DNA of 64,000 bases from Amoeboaphelidium protococcarum (GCA_023515745.1 JALECJ010000007.1:1054001-1118000); one strand, 5' to 3'. Shown: positions 1-10,964, numbered from the stretch's first letter. The notes: generated by a model from the sequence alone, not told the origin. Numbers and translations are program-made.

Positions 1-1423
1 ATCCGAATCATCAGTTAAATGCTTCAGTACCTCATAAATATGCAAAAATATGACAGTCACGTACTCATTACTTTGTGGTGGCATAAACTTGCGCAATAGC
101 AATTCACTGATACAACTCAGCGCAGCATTGCCAATCTCGACACTGGTGGAATCATTAACGTGCACAAGTTTAAAAACTGTATCCAGAAGATATATGTTTA
201 AGCACTGCTAACCACTAACAGTATCCAGCGGAATATGAGTAAAGATGAGGACTAAAATATCCAAAGTCAGCACACACAACTCTCTACTCTCAGAGTCAAA
301 TTAACCTCTTGGTGTTATCGAGATAGGACTAGTTAAGAGTTGCCGCGAATTGACAGAGCTGAGATTCAGAGCCATTTGTACCACCTGGGACTGATTGTAT
401 TAAGGTGTAGGAGAATTAGCCTATGGACTGGGCAAGTAGGCCTGTTGATAACTTGGCTCCCTTCCATCTGCACTAATACTCCGCTAATGCTTAACATCAC
501 CCTATGGAAACGCAGAACCACCAAATTGAACATTATAACCACCACTTCCTGCCCCAATTCCGTGCTGCCCACCAACACTTCCACCGTATATACCATCCAG
601 TGTAATCTTTAATAGATGCAGCACACCCGACATGATGGATCCATTAGATGCAGCATTCTCATTAAACAGTAAATGCTTCAGTTCCTATTTCCTGGCTGAA
701 GACATATCAGGCTTATTGCCAGCGGACAGGAACTCTTCCAATAGAGTCTTCAGGAGAGAAAGTCCAGTAAATGCCTCAGCATGCAGCGACTTGGTCAGTT
801 TCTTGCCCGTCGGACTGAGCGGAGGTGATAAGATACACTTATTAATCAGAGGAAGTAGTTCGGGAAATCTATGAGGCCACATTCTCTTGGCCAAGTCCAC
901 AATAACTTTAATCAACTTGTTGCTGGACATTAACGACAGCACTCCATTCTGGTTGTGTCGTTCAAGAATATTGAGGCAGAACTACTTCAACTGCTCTTAT
1001 TCACCATCTGTAATTCCCTCCCAATGTCTCAATAAAGATTCCTACATTCATGCCATTACAATTCAATAAATACTTCAACTTGTAAAAGAACCGAATATTA
1101 TAACCAACCTCAACCATGGATAAAGCGAACCACTGCATATTCTAACTAGACTGCCCTTATAGGATGTTGACGGCCTCCCTCCAAGCTTACGGTCTAATCT
1201 TCCATTACTATAGCTGAGATTCTACATGAATATTTTAAAATCGAGAGGTAAAATAAACGATGACAGTTCCAATCGATTTCATACCTAAAGCAGCCTTTTA
1301 ATCATACGGGATCTTGGAGTCAAAAAAATTCTCCACAGTCTATTCAAGGCTCTACAACACTTATTTCACTCAACAAAAAATATAATAAAACTAAATGCTA
1401 TATACGCCTACCATTTATTGCAT
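1..1423 (-). CDS. XPO6: Exportin-6, N-terminal part (gene runs off the left edge)
   Basis: Karyopherin of the importin-beta family; in animals exportin-6 carries profilin-actin out of the nucleus. I join four exons: 1412..1423, 1285..1351, 1109..1221 and 1..1041, with introns of 60, 63 and 67 nt. All three have GT donors and AG acceptors and keep one frame. The first exon is only four codons. The protein aligns with remembered human XPO6 over NKLIKVIVDLAKR and over SARKQELKHLL. Further on, CVLTLDILVLIFTHIPL matches its second conserved HEAT block. A Gly/Gln/Ser-rich insert of about 100 residues separates these blocks. TAG and TAA codons in the ORF fall at Gln-compatible sites. The C-terminal HEAT repeats are outside the window. 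Other exportins fit less well. XPO6 is generally absent from yeasts, so its presence is informative about the lineage. Confidence 0.85.
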
Positions 1424-1670
1424 TCCTTTGCCTTAATATATATATTCAGTCTAACTCTATTCTACGTAACAATAGTTATGCTGAAGATCAAAGAGCAACA
1501 ATACGAGCAGGAAAAGGCTAACGGCCAAACAGTTCTCTGATTCAGCACGTTGCGAGCGAGCGGGCGGTTGAGAGAGACAGGGGGAGATACAGTAATCATA
1601 AGAGTGTAAAGAGACGGATCTGTTCATCACTTTTCAATCAGATAAATTATTGTTTTTAGGTAGATATTGA

Positions 1671-3722
1671 AAGTCAAATGGGATTATTAAATATCATAAT
1701 CCACTTGTAGAATGTTTGTTACTATATCTAAAGCAATGGAATCCCTGGAACAATTGTAGACACGGAGGAGCCACACTTTGGAACTTCATAGACGCGTTTG
1801 AGAGATGGCCGCCGCAGTTGCCTGATCCGGCCGACGCCTCTCTGTTTCACCGCCTTGCTGATGCTCGTTTCAGATCTTAACGCTCACTTTCTTATCCACT
1901 CATTACCTAGTACCACAAACTCATTTACAACCTGATTATCACTCTCTGCCAACCACTAATTACAAGAATGCAATCGCCTTAAGAAGACAGTAAAACACGT
2001 ACTTATGTTTCTGCAGCTGCCGTAAGTAATACTGATCTGAAACGTGCTCTGCTTGCAATATTGAATTTCTACAAAATCCCAGTCTCTGGCGGCAGGTTCC
2101 GTGTCCCTGTTTGGTGTGAGGTTGAAGATAGTAACTTCACCAGGGGGAAATGGCGTTCTCAAAGATTGGAAATTCATCATCAAACTTCTTTGAAGTTTGG
2201 TCTACCTGAAGACTTCCATCACAAGTTTACTTTCCAGACTGAAGCATTGGTTGAAGATCTCTATTTCATATTGTAGGCGTCTCTAAGAGCTGATTGGCTG
2301 ACCAAGCATCTGACTGTAGTCAATCCAGTGGACAAGAATTGTACTTCTCCTGCTTCCAATGCTCTAGGAATGGCATCATCTCCAATTATTGATTAAGAGG
2401 ACAATCATTCTACTGCCAACCGTCTTGGTAATGCTCTATCGACGCGTCCTTTGTCACTGGAGTAGAGTTCATTTCTAACATTGCGTCCGTTTTACAATGC
2501 AATGAGCAATGCCGCCCAGCTTGTTAGACTGGAAACCAACTGCTCTCGGAAATTCTATGTCGTTCACTAGTTCTTTGGTACGCTACCCAGTCTAGAAATG
2601 GAATAGCTTCTGCCCAATTTGAAATTTGATCCCAATGGTTGGATTAGCTTGGTTGAACTTAGCCAGACTGATAGAGAGATATTGGGGCGCGATTTACAGA
2701 GACTACTTCACTCCACCACTGCGCCCTCTGCTTCTGATTGTCAGAGGGTGGCAATGCTAATTGAAAGTTGCATGTTTGTTGCAGGTGTTGAGTAGTATTC
2801 CTAATTTATATCTAAGCTGTTGATCAGTCTATTGATGCTGGTTGAAGAAGTGACAGCCGTCAAATACTGCGCGCGCTTTCTGCGTCTTTTTAGATTGGAT
2901 CCATAGTTGTTGAGAGTATCAACTGAAGCAGTCGGGCGCGTTGTATCACGCGCTGGATTGTTAGCGCAGCTCAGCCCAACATTGCTGACTGATTCGTCAC
3001 TCATTGTCCTGTCGAATGCCATGTGGGTCAACCAGGATTGGGGACTTTTCCAAGCAATTGAGTTATGGTAGTTTTGCGTTTCGAAATCTGCAAATGATCC
3101 TCAGCTGGTTTGTTCTTCATTAATTATCGCCTTTCTATAGCGCGTTAGTGCAGGGTATACCGATAATATGCTGATCATTGAGCGCTTTAACAGAGAGTGC
3201 GCGTCTATGTTGAATGATTGGAAGTCATTGTCTGCTGGAAGCATATTTTAAGATGCTCTCTTTGCTCTTAGCAGATAGAGCTCCGATATTGACTAGTTAT
3301 CCACAATTGTTGAATAACTAAGCTTACGAGATGCATAGTTGTAAATTCATAGCACGAGAGAAGTAATGGTCAATTCTGTAAGTCGTTGCGCCTGTAGCGA
3401 ATTAGCGAATCACACCGCTGGTGATGCTCACTACTGCTGTAAATGTGTCTTAGTGCTGAGCATTGTTGATAGTCAGCACGCGACAGATCACAGTTGCATC
3501 TATAGCTGCGCAGTTAATGACTGCCCATCTACTGCTGATCACTTCTGCAGCGATGAATCTTCTCTATTCTGCTGCGATCATGGGTAATAGTGGCCTGCAA
3601 TCGAAGTAAATCATTCGTGCTCTGTAGACTCCAGCACTGACTCATTGGCGAATTTAGGATCTTCAGTTGATTCTATCACCACGTCTCCAGTATCAGAGTA
3701 GAGATCATCCAATAGTCCGTGA
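1671..3722 (+). CDS. Unrecognised protein with a Cys-rich C-terminus
   Basis: Open from 1671, directly after an in-frame TGA at 1668..1670, to TGA at 3720..3722. The first in-frame Met is at 1968, but the 99 codons before it look like real protein (aromatic and amphipathic, with Trp-Asn pairs). The true start is therefore probably in an upstream exon; 'tgtttttag' and 'ttgaaag' near 1655-1673 could be acceptors. From Met1968 the product is 584 residues. The middle is helical with many Leu and Ser. The last 150 residues hold more than 15 Cys plus several His, with no regular zinc-finger spacing that I recognise, then a Ser/Thr tail. I do not recognise the family. It sits between XPO6 and a repeat array, so a mobile-element origin is possible but unsupported. 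Confidence 0.5.
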
Positions 3723-3950
3723 GATAAAGTCAATTAATTAAACAGCCTTGAGTGATTGATTGTTCATATTAAAGTTGAATCTCATTGTTATTGGTTAACT
3801 ATCGTGTTCAGTAAAGCGATTTACATGCTTTTACTCATTGTTCATGTAATATATGCTTAGTTTGCTAGTAGCCCAGCGGGCTTGCTCAATTGTCTGATGT
3901 AAAAACAGGCCACAACTGTGAGGGTCGAAACTGTTCAGTCAAGTCAACGC

Positions 3951-4139
3951 GAATGTGCGGATCCACACATTATGGTTATTACTTTTAAAATCGCACTGCA
4001 AATCACTTTTCAACAAGTTTTTATACCTTATACTATGCTCATAAATACAATGAATACATTATATGTCAAATTTAGATGTTCTCAGTGAGATACCGGTATA
4101 ATGTGTGGATCCACGCTTTCTGAGCTGAAACTGTACGAA
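3951..4139. repeat. MITE-like repeat unit, copy 1 (189 bp)
   Basis: Begins GAATGTGCGGATCCACACATT and continues through an AT-rich core. The opposite-orientation partner ATAATGTGTGGATCCACGC lies at about 4098-4116. The two ends are imperfect inverted repeats of about 19 bp, and each is itself a near palindrome centred on GGATCC. Inverted termini, an AT-rich core and no ORF are the structure of a MITE or other non-autonomous element. The next copy starts immediately, at a 189 bp period. Confidence 0.85.
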
Positions 4140-4336
4140 GAATGTGCGGATCCACACATTATGGTTATTACTTTTAAAATCACACTGCAAATCACTTTTC
4201 AACAAGTTTTTATACCTTATACTATGCTCATAAATACAATGAATACATTATTTGTCAAATTTAGATGTTCTCAGTGAGATACCGGCTTAAATGCACAATG
4301 TGTGGATCCACGCTTTCTGAGCTGAAACTGTACGAA
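4140..4336. repeat. MITE-like repeat unit, copy 2 (197 bp)
   Basis: Nearly identical to copy 1, including the GTGCGGATCCACAC start and the GTGTGGATCCACGC end. The main difference is an insertion of about 8 bp just before the right inverted repeat (4294-4302). The high identity implies a recent tandem duplication or ongoing homogenisation. Confidence 0.85.
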
Positions 4337-4385
4337 GAATGTGCGGATCCACACATTATGGTTACTACTCTTAAAATCACACTGG
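4337..4385. repeat. MITE-like repeat unit, truncated copy 3
   Basis: Repeats the left end of the unit for about 49 bp with a few substitutions, then diverges in the 'cacactgg' region. It is a truncated third copy, so the array is two and a quarter units long. Confidence 0.75.
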
Positions 4386-4570
4386 TAAATAGTTACTACA
4401 GAACGTAAGCTTTGCCTTTAGAATGTCAATAATGGTAATGTCTTTTACATTAAAATATTACGCGAATAAAATATCGCAGACTTTTACCAACAATGTTATA
4501 CGTAAGTGCCACCTATTAGTGATCTATTCTACGAAATTTTACGATCAAACTCATGAAAATTTCATTCTAG

Positions 4571-5005
4571 ATGTTGTATAGAAAATTTAAACCTGTATTC
4601 CATCTTAATATTTGGAACTATAAGTCATACCTTTCTTAATAGCTGTTAAGTCGCACTGGCTATACATTACTCACGCGGTAGAACTGCGGACTTTGTGAGT
4701 AGGCTCAGCACGCGTTGGATAGTATGGATCTTGATTACGCTGTAGTTGATATTGACAAGAAGGAGAATGAAGCATGGCTAGATAAGTATGACTACTTCGT
4801 CCCAGTTTTGCATAAAGGAGACAAGGTGGTTCTGGCCTAAAAGATTACGGTTGAAAGGCTAAAGAAATTGTTGAATGAAAACTAGTAATAAAACTAATCG
4901 TAAATCTACATTCATCATCTTTATCTGTTCTATCTACTTCGTTCGGATGTCAGTCTTTGCACCAGATCTACCATTTTCAGTATTTTTCATATCCTGCAGT
5001 CGTGA
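4571..5005 (+). CDS. Glutaredoxin-like protein (DUF836 / C5orf63-YDR286C type)
   Basis: 144 residues. A thioredoxin-fold core starts near residue 35: YTLLTRQNCGLC with a CxxC redox motif, then an acidic strand AVVDID, then YFVPVLHKGD with the cis-Pro strand typical of this family. It ends in a helix ITVERLKKLLNEN. Family members are small thiol oxidoreductases of unknown substrate. The start at 4571 leaves about 30 basic residues ahead of the domain, which could be a mitochondrial presequence. After the last helix the frame stays open for about 40 unusual residues and reaches TGA at 5003..5005, inside the 3' end of the convergent gene. An unseen intron may remove this tail. Confidence 0.7.
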
Positions 5006-6649
5006 TAATCGACTTTTCATCATCATTGTAATTGTTCACGTACGATGATCTCTCTAAGCCCATGTCTTCCAGCGCGTTCAAAGTCTCTGCAAAGAAGTCT
5101 GACGTTCTCTTGCTTACTCTATTCCCAGGCACAGTGCCAGCAGTGCTTACAGTCAAGCCACCACGCGAAGATGCTGCGTCGTGAGCGGTGCTACGAGACA
5201 CTTATTACACTTGCTGTTATCGCATTTTACCCGGTTTATTAGAGTAGCTCTATGCAACTTCAGACTTGATCGATTCGTCGCACGTCACGCTTAATGCTCC
5301 AACTACCTTCAAGTCGCAAAACACGTCAATATACTCTCGGAAATTCTTCAACTGATGCATTTCCTGTCTACTCATCTGATGGCGGCTCCAACTATTCAGA
5401 AGATGACAAGCATCAACACCTGTTCTTATGTACTCCAAGAAAGATTCAAGCTGGTCAATCTCACATTCCTATCTCTTGAGTTCGCATTCATCTCCGGATA
5501 GAGTCAGTAGTTTCTTATTTACCTCATTGCGAAGTTTACCCAGGGCAGACTTGTAAATGTCATGTAATTGGGCCTCCAATTCCTTATGTTGCAACTCAAC
5601 TTACTGCGCCCGTTCATGGATCTGCTCGACTTTCTTTGAGATATCCTTCTTCTTGTTCGCCAATACCTGGTCCTTGATCTTACTCTCTTTCAACACTTGA
5701 TCAAAAGCCTCCGACACAGCAACTAGCTTATGCTTAGAAGCCTCACCGCTCGAGTGATTACCAACCATTTTACAGTGCACGCAGACGGGCACGTGGCATT
5801 GAGAACAAAAGAACTCAATCACCTTCTCTGGGTGGTGACGGCAACGTCCAAAAACATCAGCTCCCTGTCCAATAGGCGTTCTTATGTGGCGCTGTGCCAG
5901 CTTATTGGCGTTATGCAAATTCGTGTCACAATCTTGACATAGATTAGCTACATCTGCGGCACAGTGAACAGTTGCAAATGCCTTCTCACAATTGTCACAA
6001 ATTGGCTTCTCACGAGAGTTCTTCTCAGCAATCGGGTCAAATTCAAACGTGATGATGTACTCTGGCAGTACCTGGGAGGCGTTCTTGATCCAGTAATCGT
6101 AATGAAAGTTAGTAGGGCTGGCGGCATCATGATTAATCAGGAACGAGTCGTAACCATCAGGGATATCGTCTTTCATCACATTCGCAGGATCAGCGATCTA
6201 GGAACGTCCAACGACAACTTTGAACACCACCATCTTTTTGACAATCTTGGTGGAAGTCTAGCTCTTTGTCTATGCATTTTCCAACTTGATCTTACCAACA
6301 GGAAACTTCATACCAGCGGCAGATGCAAGCTTAAACTCGGGTGAACTCAGTCTTTTGATCAATTCATCATCACTATGAGATCCAGACACTTGTTGCACAT
6401 CGACAAAACTCTCGAGAACAGTCTTATTCTACAATTATAAAAAGATATCTAATGAAAAGTCTATATGCTTATAAACATTATTACCTGAGCCTGCTTTTCA
6501 AACTGCAACAACTAATGCGGATTAGATATCACAGTGGCAGAGGTGATCTTGGCTGTACTAGCGCCGAGAGATCTCTGTAACAAATACTCCACGCGAGCAA
6601 ACTGAGTAGAAGTTGATGATAAATTAGCACGTTGATCTCCAGACAGCAT
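4977..6649 (-). CDS. PARP-like catalytic fold fused to tandem B-box zinc fingers
   Basis: Exons 6485..6649 and 4977..6428 are joined across a 56 nt GT-AG intron; 538 residues from Met6649. Residues 1 to about 200 look like a PARP catalytic fold. They hold the opening helix FARVEYLLQR, ISNPHQLLQFE, SSAAGMKFPVGK-like sequence, VVFKVVVGRS, PDGYDSFLI and finally VLPEYIITFEF. The H-Y-E triad seems lost: the HGT segment reads VSGSH, the Tyr position reads Lys, and the Glu before the last strand is Asp. Two B-boxes follow (CDNCEKAF...CQDC; CRHHPEKVIEFFCSQC...CVHC), then a coiled coil as in TRIM proteins, then a Ser/Thr tail. No RING domain is visible. It is probably a scaffold or ligand-binding protein, not an active transferase. 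The start is uncertain because coding-like sequence lies upstream. Confidence 0.65.
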
Positions 6650-6724
6650 TTCGTAGTTGGGTATTAAAGAACTTCTTTTAATTAAAAATTTAATAAATGT
6701 AAAAGATGAAAGTAGAGCACTCAC

Positions 6725-6826
6725 TATCAATGGCAAGTGGGTAATCAATCAGCACTGTTTGTTTGTCCTCAGTATGAACATCTCACGGCAGTCTCTTGGC
6801 AACTTGACCCCCACAGTAGATGGCTC
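6725..6826 (-). other. Coding-like block upstream of the B-box gene, interrupted by TGA
   Basis: Read on the minus strand this gives a protein-like string containing AIYCGGQVAKRLP, then TGA, then DVHTEDKQTVLIDYPLAID, followed by a good donor (GTGAGT at 6719..6724). The acceptor at 6675 cannot join it to the PARP-like exon in frame. It could be an extra 5' exon with a sequencing error, a decayed exon or leader sequence. I do not assign it to a gene. Confidence 0.3.
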
Positions 6827-6892
6827 TAAATAATACAACAAATAATACAGGCTAAACAGTAAACTCACAAAGTGTAAATTTAATAGACATAA

Positions 6893-7833
6893 TCATTGAG
6901 CAGATGGCTCGGTGCTAGACGCGACATTTCTGTCAATAATCTGCTACAACTCATTCTCAGCGTAAATGTGGAATCCATTCTCCTTGGTAACGCTGGCCAC
7001 TTGAACATTCACGGAAGTCAATTTCTCCTCCATGATCTGCTTCAGAATTTTCAAAGCCAAAGATTCAGCCTCTGCCAGAGTCATGTTCTTATGATACTAA
7101 TCCTACAGCTCCGTCTATGCACCTTCAGATCCGGCACCAATAGCCTTGGCCTGCCATTGAACAAAAGTTCCAGACGGATCAGTGTGAAACAACTGCGGTC
7201 CTTTCTCGTCAACGCCGGCGATCAGCAGAGCGACGCCAAACGGACGACTCATCACCGCCTGTTCTCCGTCCGCTCCCTCACCAAACTTGAGTGCCAAGTC
7301 ACAGATCGCCTGGGCAACACTTTCCACCTTAATTTTCTCATTGTACACAAAGTGGTGATTTGCTGCTGTCACACGGGCGTGATCGATGATGGTGCGAGAG
7401 TCAGCGGTAAGACCACTCATAGCACAACCGATATGGGTGTCCAGCTCCTCAATCTTTCTAATACACGATGGTTCCAGCAGCGGGGAGTTGACTCTCTTCT
7501 CAACGGCAAGAATTACACCTTATGAAGTTTAAATGCCAACAGCGGTAGATCCCAGCTTGATAGCCTCCATGGCGTACTCAACCTGAAATAGACGTCCTTC
7601 CGGGGAGAAGGTATTGACACCTCTATCATATTCAGTTCTACATGTATATTGTATTTGAAGTAAATTTAAGATTAAGGACAAGTTGGAATATTACATTACC
7701 TAGATTAATACATTTTTTATGGCAATTTGTGTCAACAGCTGAGTGCTCTGGTAAGGAAAAGAAATTAACAGAAAGACGCGCTCAAGCGAAACGCGCAGTT
7801 AAAAATCGGCGAGTACTGTGTAAACCTCTCCAT
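6893..7833 (-). CDS. PSMA5: 20S proteasome subunit alpha-5
   Basis: Alpha-ring subunit of the 20S core, which helps gate the proteolytic chamber in cytosol and nucleus. The main exon 6893..7637 encodes [21 protein letters not shown], the alpha-subunit N-terminal signature. It also has HIGCAMSGL and the alpha5 hallmark FGEGADGE followed by [23 protein letters not shown] propose an 8 nt first exon (7826..7833, ATGGAGAG) across a 188 nt intron. It restores the frame and gives MERTEYDRG and 250 residues, close to the usual 241. That exon is tentative because the donor is GTTTAC. TAA and TAG occur inside the ORF as Gln. Confidence 0.88.
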
Positions 7834-8181
7834 GGCTTTAAACTTTTCAGAGACTTTAGTACCAACTTACTTTTGTTTCGCGCATCACACGAATGTGCTC
7901 AATGAGCAAGATGGAGTGCACTTAGACTGACATTCTCCATGTGTAAAGTAAATCGTGAAGTGAAATTGAGACAAACATTCAATGAGCTATGTGTTTTTAA
8001 TCTAGGCTGCCCGTACGCAATAAAAAGTGTCTCGGGATGAGGTTAATTCATTCAGTTCGTAATCGTATGAATACGATAAATGTACGGCAAAAGAATAAGC
8101 TGGCTTTAGATATAAAACGCGTCAAATTAAGCTTTAAGTACTATCAATGTATATTCAGTTAAACCAATTAGTCATTATAAC
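7834..8181. other. Intergenic region, no gene seen
   Basis: Lies between the start of the alpha-5 gene and the stop of the reductoisomerase gene. Moderately AT-rich, with no convincing ORF or RNA. It should hold the alpha-5 promoter. Confidence 0.5.
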
Positions 8182-9376
8182 TCATTTAGAGTTCTTATTT
8201 TCTGGTCTTAAAGAGCGGACAGTCTTCCCAGCAGTCCAGATCTCTGAGTTGCGAATTTCTGCCACTTCCTTCTCCAAGAGCTCGCGGTAATTCTTCTACC
8301 CACACATGTCCAGAGTTCTTCTAGCCTCCTCGCCACTCTCAACTTTCTCGTACAGCTCTTCAAAGACAGGCTTGGACGCCTCATAAAACTTTGGCCACCA
8401 ATCCAGGGCACCTCGTCTAGCAGTGGTACTGCAGTTCTCGTACATCCAGTCCATACCCTTTTCACCGATCAATGGGTACAGACTTTAGGTCGCCTCCTCA
8501 ACAGTTTCATTGAAAGCCTCGCTGGGAGTATGACCTTTGGCACGCAGAACATCATACTGAGCTCTAAACAAACCCTGAATAGCTCCCATCAGGATACCTC
8601 TCTCCCCAGTCAGATCTGACACGACCTCCTTCTTGAAAGTGGTATCATACAGGTAGCCGGAGCCGATGGCAACACCAATACCTATAGCGCGTTCCTTTGC
8701 CTGACCAGACACGTCTTAATGTACGGCAACAGAAGAGTTAATGCCGCGACCATCAAGGAATAGACTTCTCACAGTAGTACCAGAACCTTTTGGGGCCACC
8801 ATGATCACATCGATATCTTTTGGAGGAATCACATCAGTATCTTCCTTAAAGACAATGCTAAATCCGTGCGAGAAGTACAACGTCTTCCCTTTGGTCAAGA
8901 ACTTCTTCATCATTGGCCACTGCTCCTTCTGACCAGCATCGCTTAGTAGATTCATAATGATAGAGCCTCTAGAAAGTGCACCATCAAGATCAAACAGATT
9001 CTCACCAGGCACCCACTTGTCACTCAAGGCCTGTTTCCAAGACGCGCCATCCTTACGCAAACCGAGGATAACTTTCATTCCATTATCCTTCAAGTTTAGA
9101 GATTGAGCACGGCCCTGAGTACCATAACCGATTACAGCAAAGGTGTCATTTTTGAACATCTTCTTCAACTTCTCTGGCGGGTAATCAGCACGCTCATACA
9201 CCGTCTCTCTGCTACCTCCGAAATCTAGAGTTTTCACGGAACGAACCTACAATACACCATCCAAACGCGATAAGATGAGTGCAAATTACGCTATAATATT
9301 TTAGATATAAACATACCGCAGTCAATCTATTTAAGGAAGTTCGCGATCTAGATATACTTGCTGAAGACTTCAACAT
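8182..9376 (-). CDS. ILV5: Ketol-acid reductoisomerase, mitochondrial, fungal type
   Basis: Second step of valine and isoleucine synthesis: NADPH-dependent isomeroreduction of acetolactate and acetohydroxybutyrate. Exons 9317..9376 and 8182..9246 are joined across a 70 nt intron (GTATGT...TGTAG). Exon 1 encodes MLKSSASISRSRTSLNRLTA, a textbook mitochondrial presequence. The 374-residue protein tracks remembered fungal Ilv5 almost throughout. It has KTLDFGG, the dinucleotide fold GYGTQGRAQ, NLLSDAGQ, the catalytic-domain strings SDLTGERGILMG and FNETVEEATQSLYPLIGEKG, and a C-terminus ending in RPENK. Two internal TAA/TAG codons sit where Gln is expected. The pathway is absent from animals and most heterotrophic protists, so this argues for a fungal-side lineage. 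Confidence 0.95.
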
Positions 9377-9518
9377 ATTACTTTGTAATTAGAAATTGGT
9401 AAAAGATTGATTAAATCTAACGATTGATTGTTTGTGTAAAGGAAAGACGCGAGATCAAAGTTCAAAACGTGAAAATTATCATTTTTACAGTAACTGTATG
9501 TATACACTACGTAGACGC

Positions 9519-10964
9519 TCATCCAAATATCCAATCTTCACAGTCGCGGCAATTTTGACGCGTCTCCGTGTGGCAATCTGCAATGACCTGTTTATCGCGA
9601 GACTTACCGTACTCCAACACTTGAATCACATACTTTATCAGATGAGTTCTGAGGTTGCTTGGAACATCGCTTCCATCATCGTGGCCATCGTCATCATCAT
9701 CGTTATCACCACCACCATCTTTCTTACTTGGCTAAACATCTACAAGCGTACCATTCGCTATGCTGTCTTGAATCATGCAAACATTTCCCAAGTGACATTT
9801 TGTCTCCATAGCATACCCATTAGCATAACATAAGCTATACGCGCCATTACATTTCCCCGTAAACAGAGGATCAGACGGAAGACCAAATTGCCATATTGCT
9901 ACTTCTGTCTCTATAACTTAACCGCTTTTACTCTAAAGCTTGACTGAATTCTTTCCATTTGAATAATGGGATTTCCTACCATTCTATAAAATGGTATCAT
10001 GAACGATGCCCAACTTCTCAGCATAAAGCCGATCTCCCGGTGCTTCAAATGTCACTGCGGGTATTCCTATTGACTACGCGGTAACCGCTGCGACTGCTCC
10101 ACCAAGCGAGTGGCCAGTCAGCCAAATCGAAGCTTGCGGATACATAATCACAAGTATATCGTAAATTTCACGCGCCATGTTGTAATATGAATCTGGTTAA
10201 TCCACAGAATTGTGCATGCATTTGGAGTCACATAGCAAGTTCATGGTAGAGCACGGACAAATAGGAGTCCATGTCCAGTCGACAGCTGCACAACAGCAAG
10301 AGAACATGAGATTATCATGATACTTATCCCTGATACCAGTTCTACCTCCGCCAAATCCGAAAAACTTTGTGCTCGTCCCTTTGATTGCCATGATGATCAA
10401 TGACTCGTCATCAGACGCGTAAACGTATCCTCTCAAGCCTGTAGAGTCGCGCCCGAAGCTGACTTTAGCTTTATGACCATCGATATCCCACCAGGTGGAA
10501 CTATTCACCTCATTGTACGCGTTGTTACTCATCTTGGCCAGATTTATCACCATATCAATGTCATGTGGATCCGGGTACAGACGAGACGTGATTTTCTGTT
10601 TCAACGCGCCTGATGACTTTTGACTCTTTTTGGATGATTTGGCAGTAGATTATTATTGAGTTATTGGTTGGATAGTAAATGCTTCATTAAGGGCTTCATG
10701 CTGCGCATGCTAACCATCAGCTACCAGCTCAAACTAATCATAATCTGCTCTGTACATTTACACGTCTTACACTGGACGCTTAAGTCTAGAAAATACCAAC
10801 TATCCTCTCTGATCAACGATGCCAGTCTGTTCAAAAGTTTTTGGCCGAAAGATGTGTTTCAACCTCACCTGTGTAGATCGTTGCTTTTGGACATCGCCAA
10901 TAACCCCCTAAACCGCATTAAACACCAGATGATAAGAAACCAGGTAAAGCCAGAAATGTATCAT
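9519..10964 (-). CDS. ATG15: Autophagic lipase Atg15-like
   Basis: Vacuolar class-3 lipase/phospholipase that breaks down autophagic and MVB membranes in fungi. Single exon, 481 residues. It starts MIHFWLYLVSYHLVF, a hydrophobic signal-anchor like the Atg15 N-terminal membrane segment. The nucleophile elbow is LTGHSLGGAV. Atg15-specific strings are CNGAYSLC, GYAMETKCHLG, RTHLIKYVI and the final CxDCEDWxFG. Just before RTHLIKYVI there is an Asp/Gly-rich stretch of about 25 residues that I do not recall from yeast Atg15. It could be a true insertion or an unrecognised short intron (GTAGAT to CCAAG). Atg15 reaches the vacuole by the MVB route in yeast. Confidence 0.85.

Larger units (their letters stand above)
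3723..4570. other. Intergenic region dominated by a tandem repeat
   Basis: No coding sequence is supported here. The first 230 bases are AT-rich. Positions 3951-4385 hold the repeat array described separately, and the last 185 bases are AT-rich and lead to the glutaredoxin-like gene. No promoter motif is evident. Confidence 0.6.

Noticed and set aside
3951-4385. Possible CRISPR array
   Set aside because: Unit length near 190 bp, no short-repeat/spacer pattern, and the genome is eukaryotic with spliceosomal introns.
6896-7525. Plus-strand ORF (209 codons) opposite proteasome alpha-5
   Set aside because: Antisense to conserved alpha-5 sequence.
9432-9833. Plus-strand hydrophobic ORF opposite the Atg15 C-terminus
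   Set aside because: The apparent membrane span is the reverse complement of the Asp-rich Atg15 insert (GAT/GAC read as ATC/GTC).
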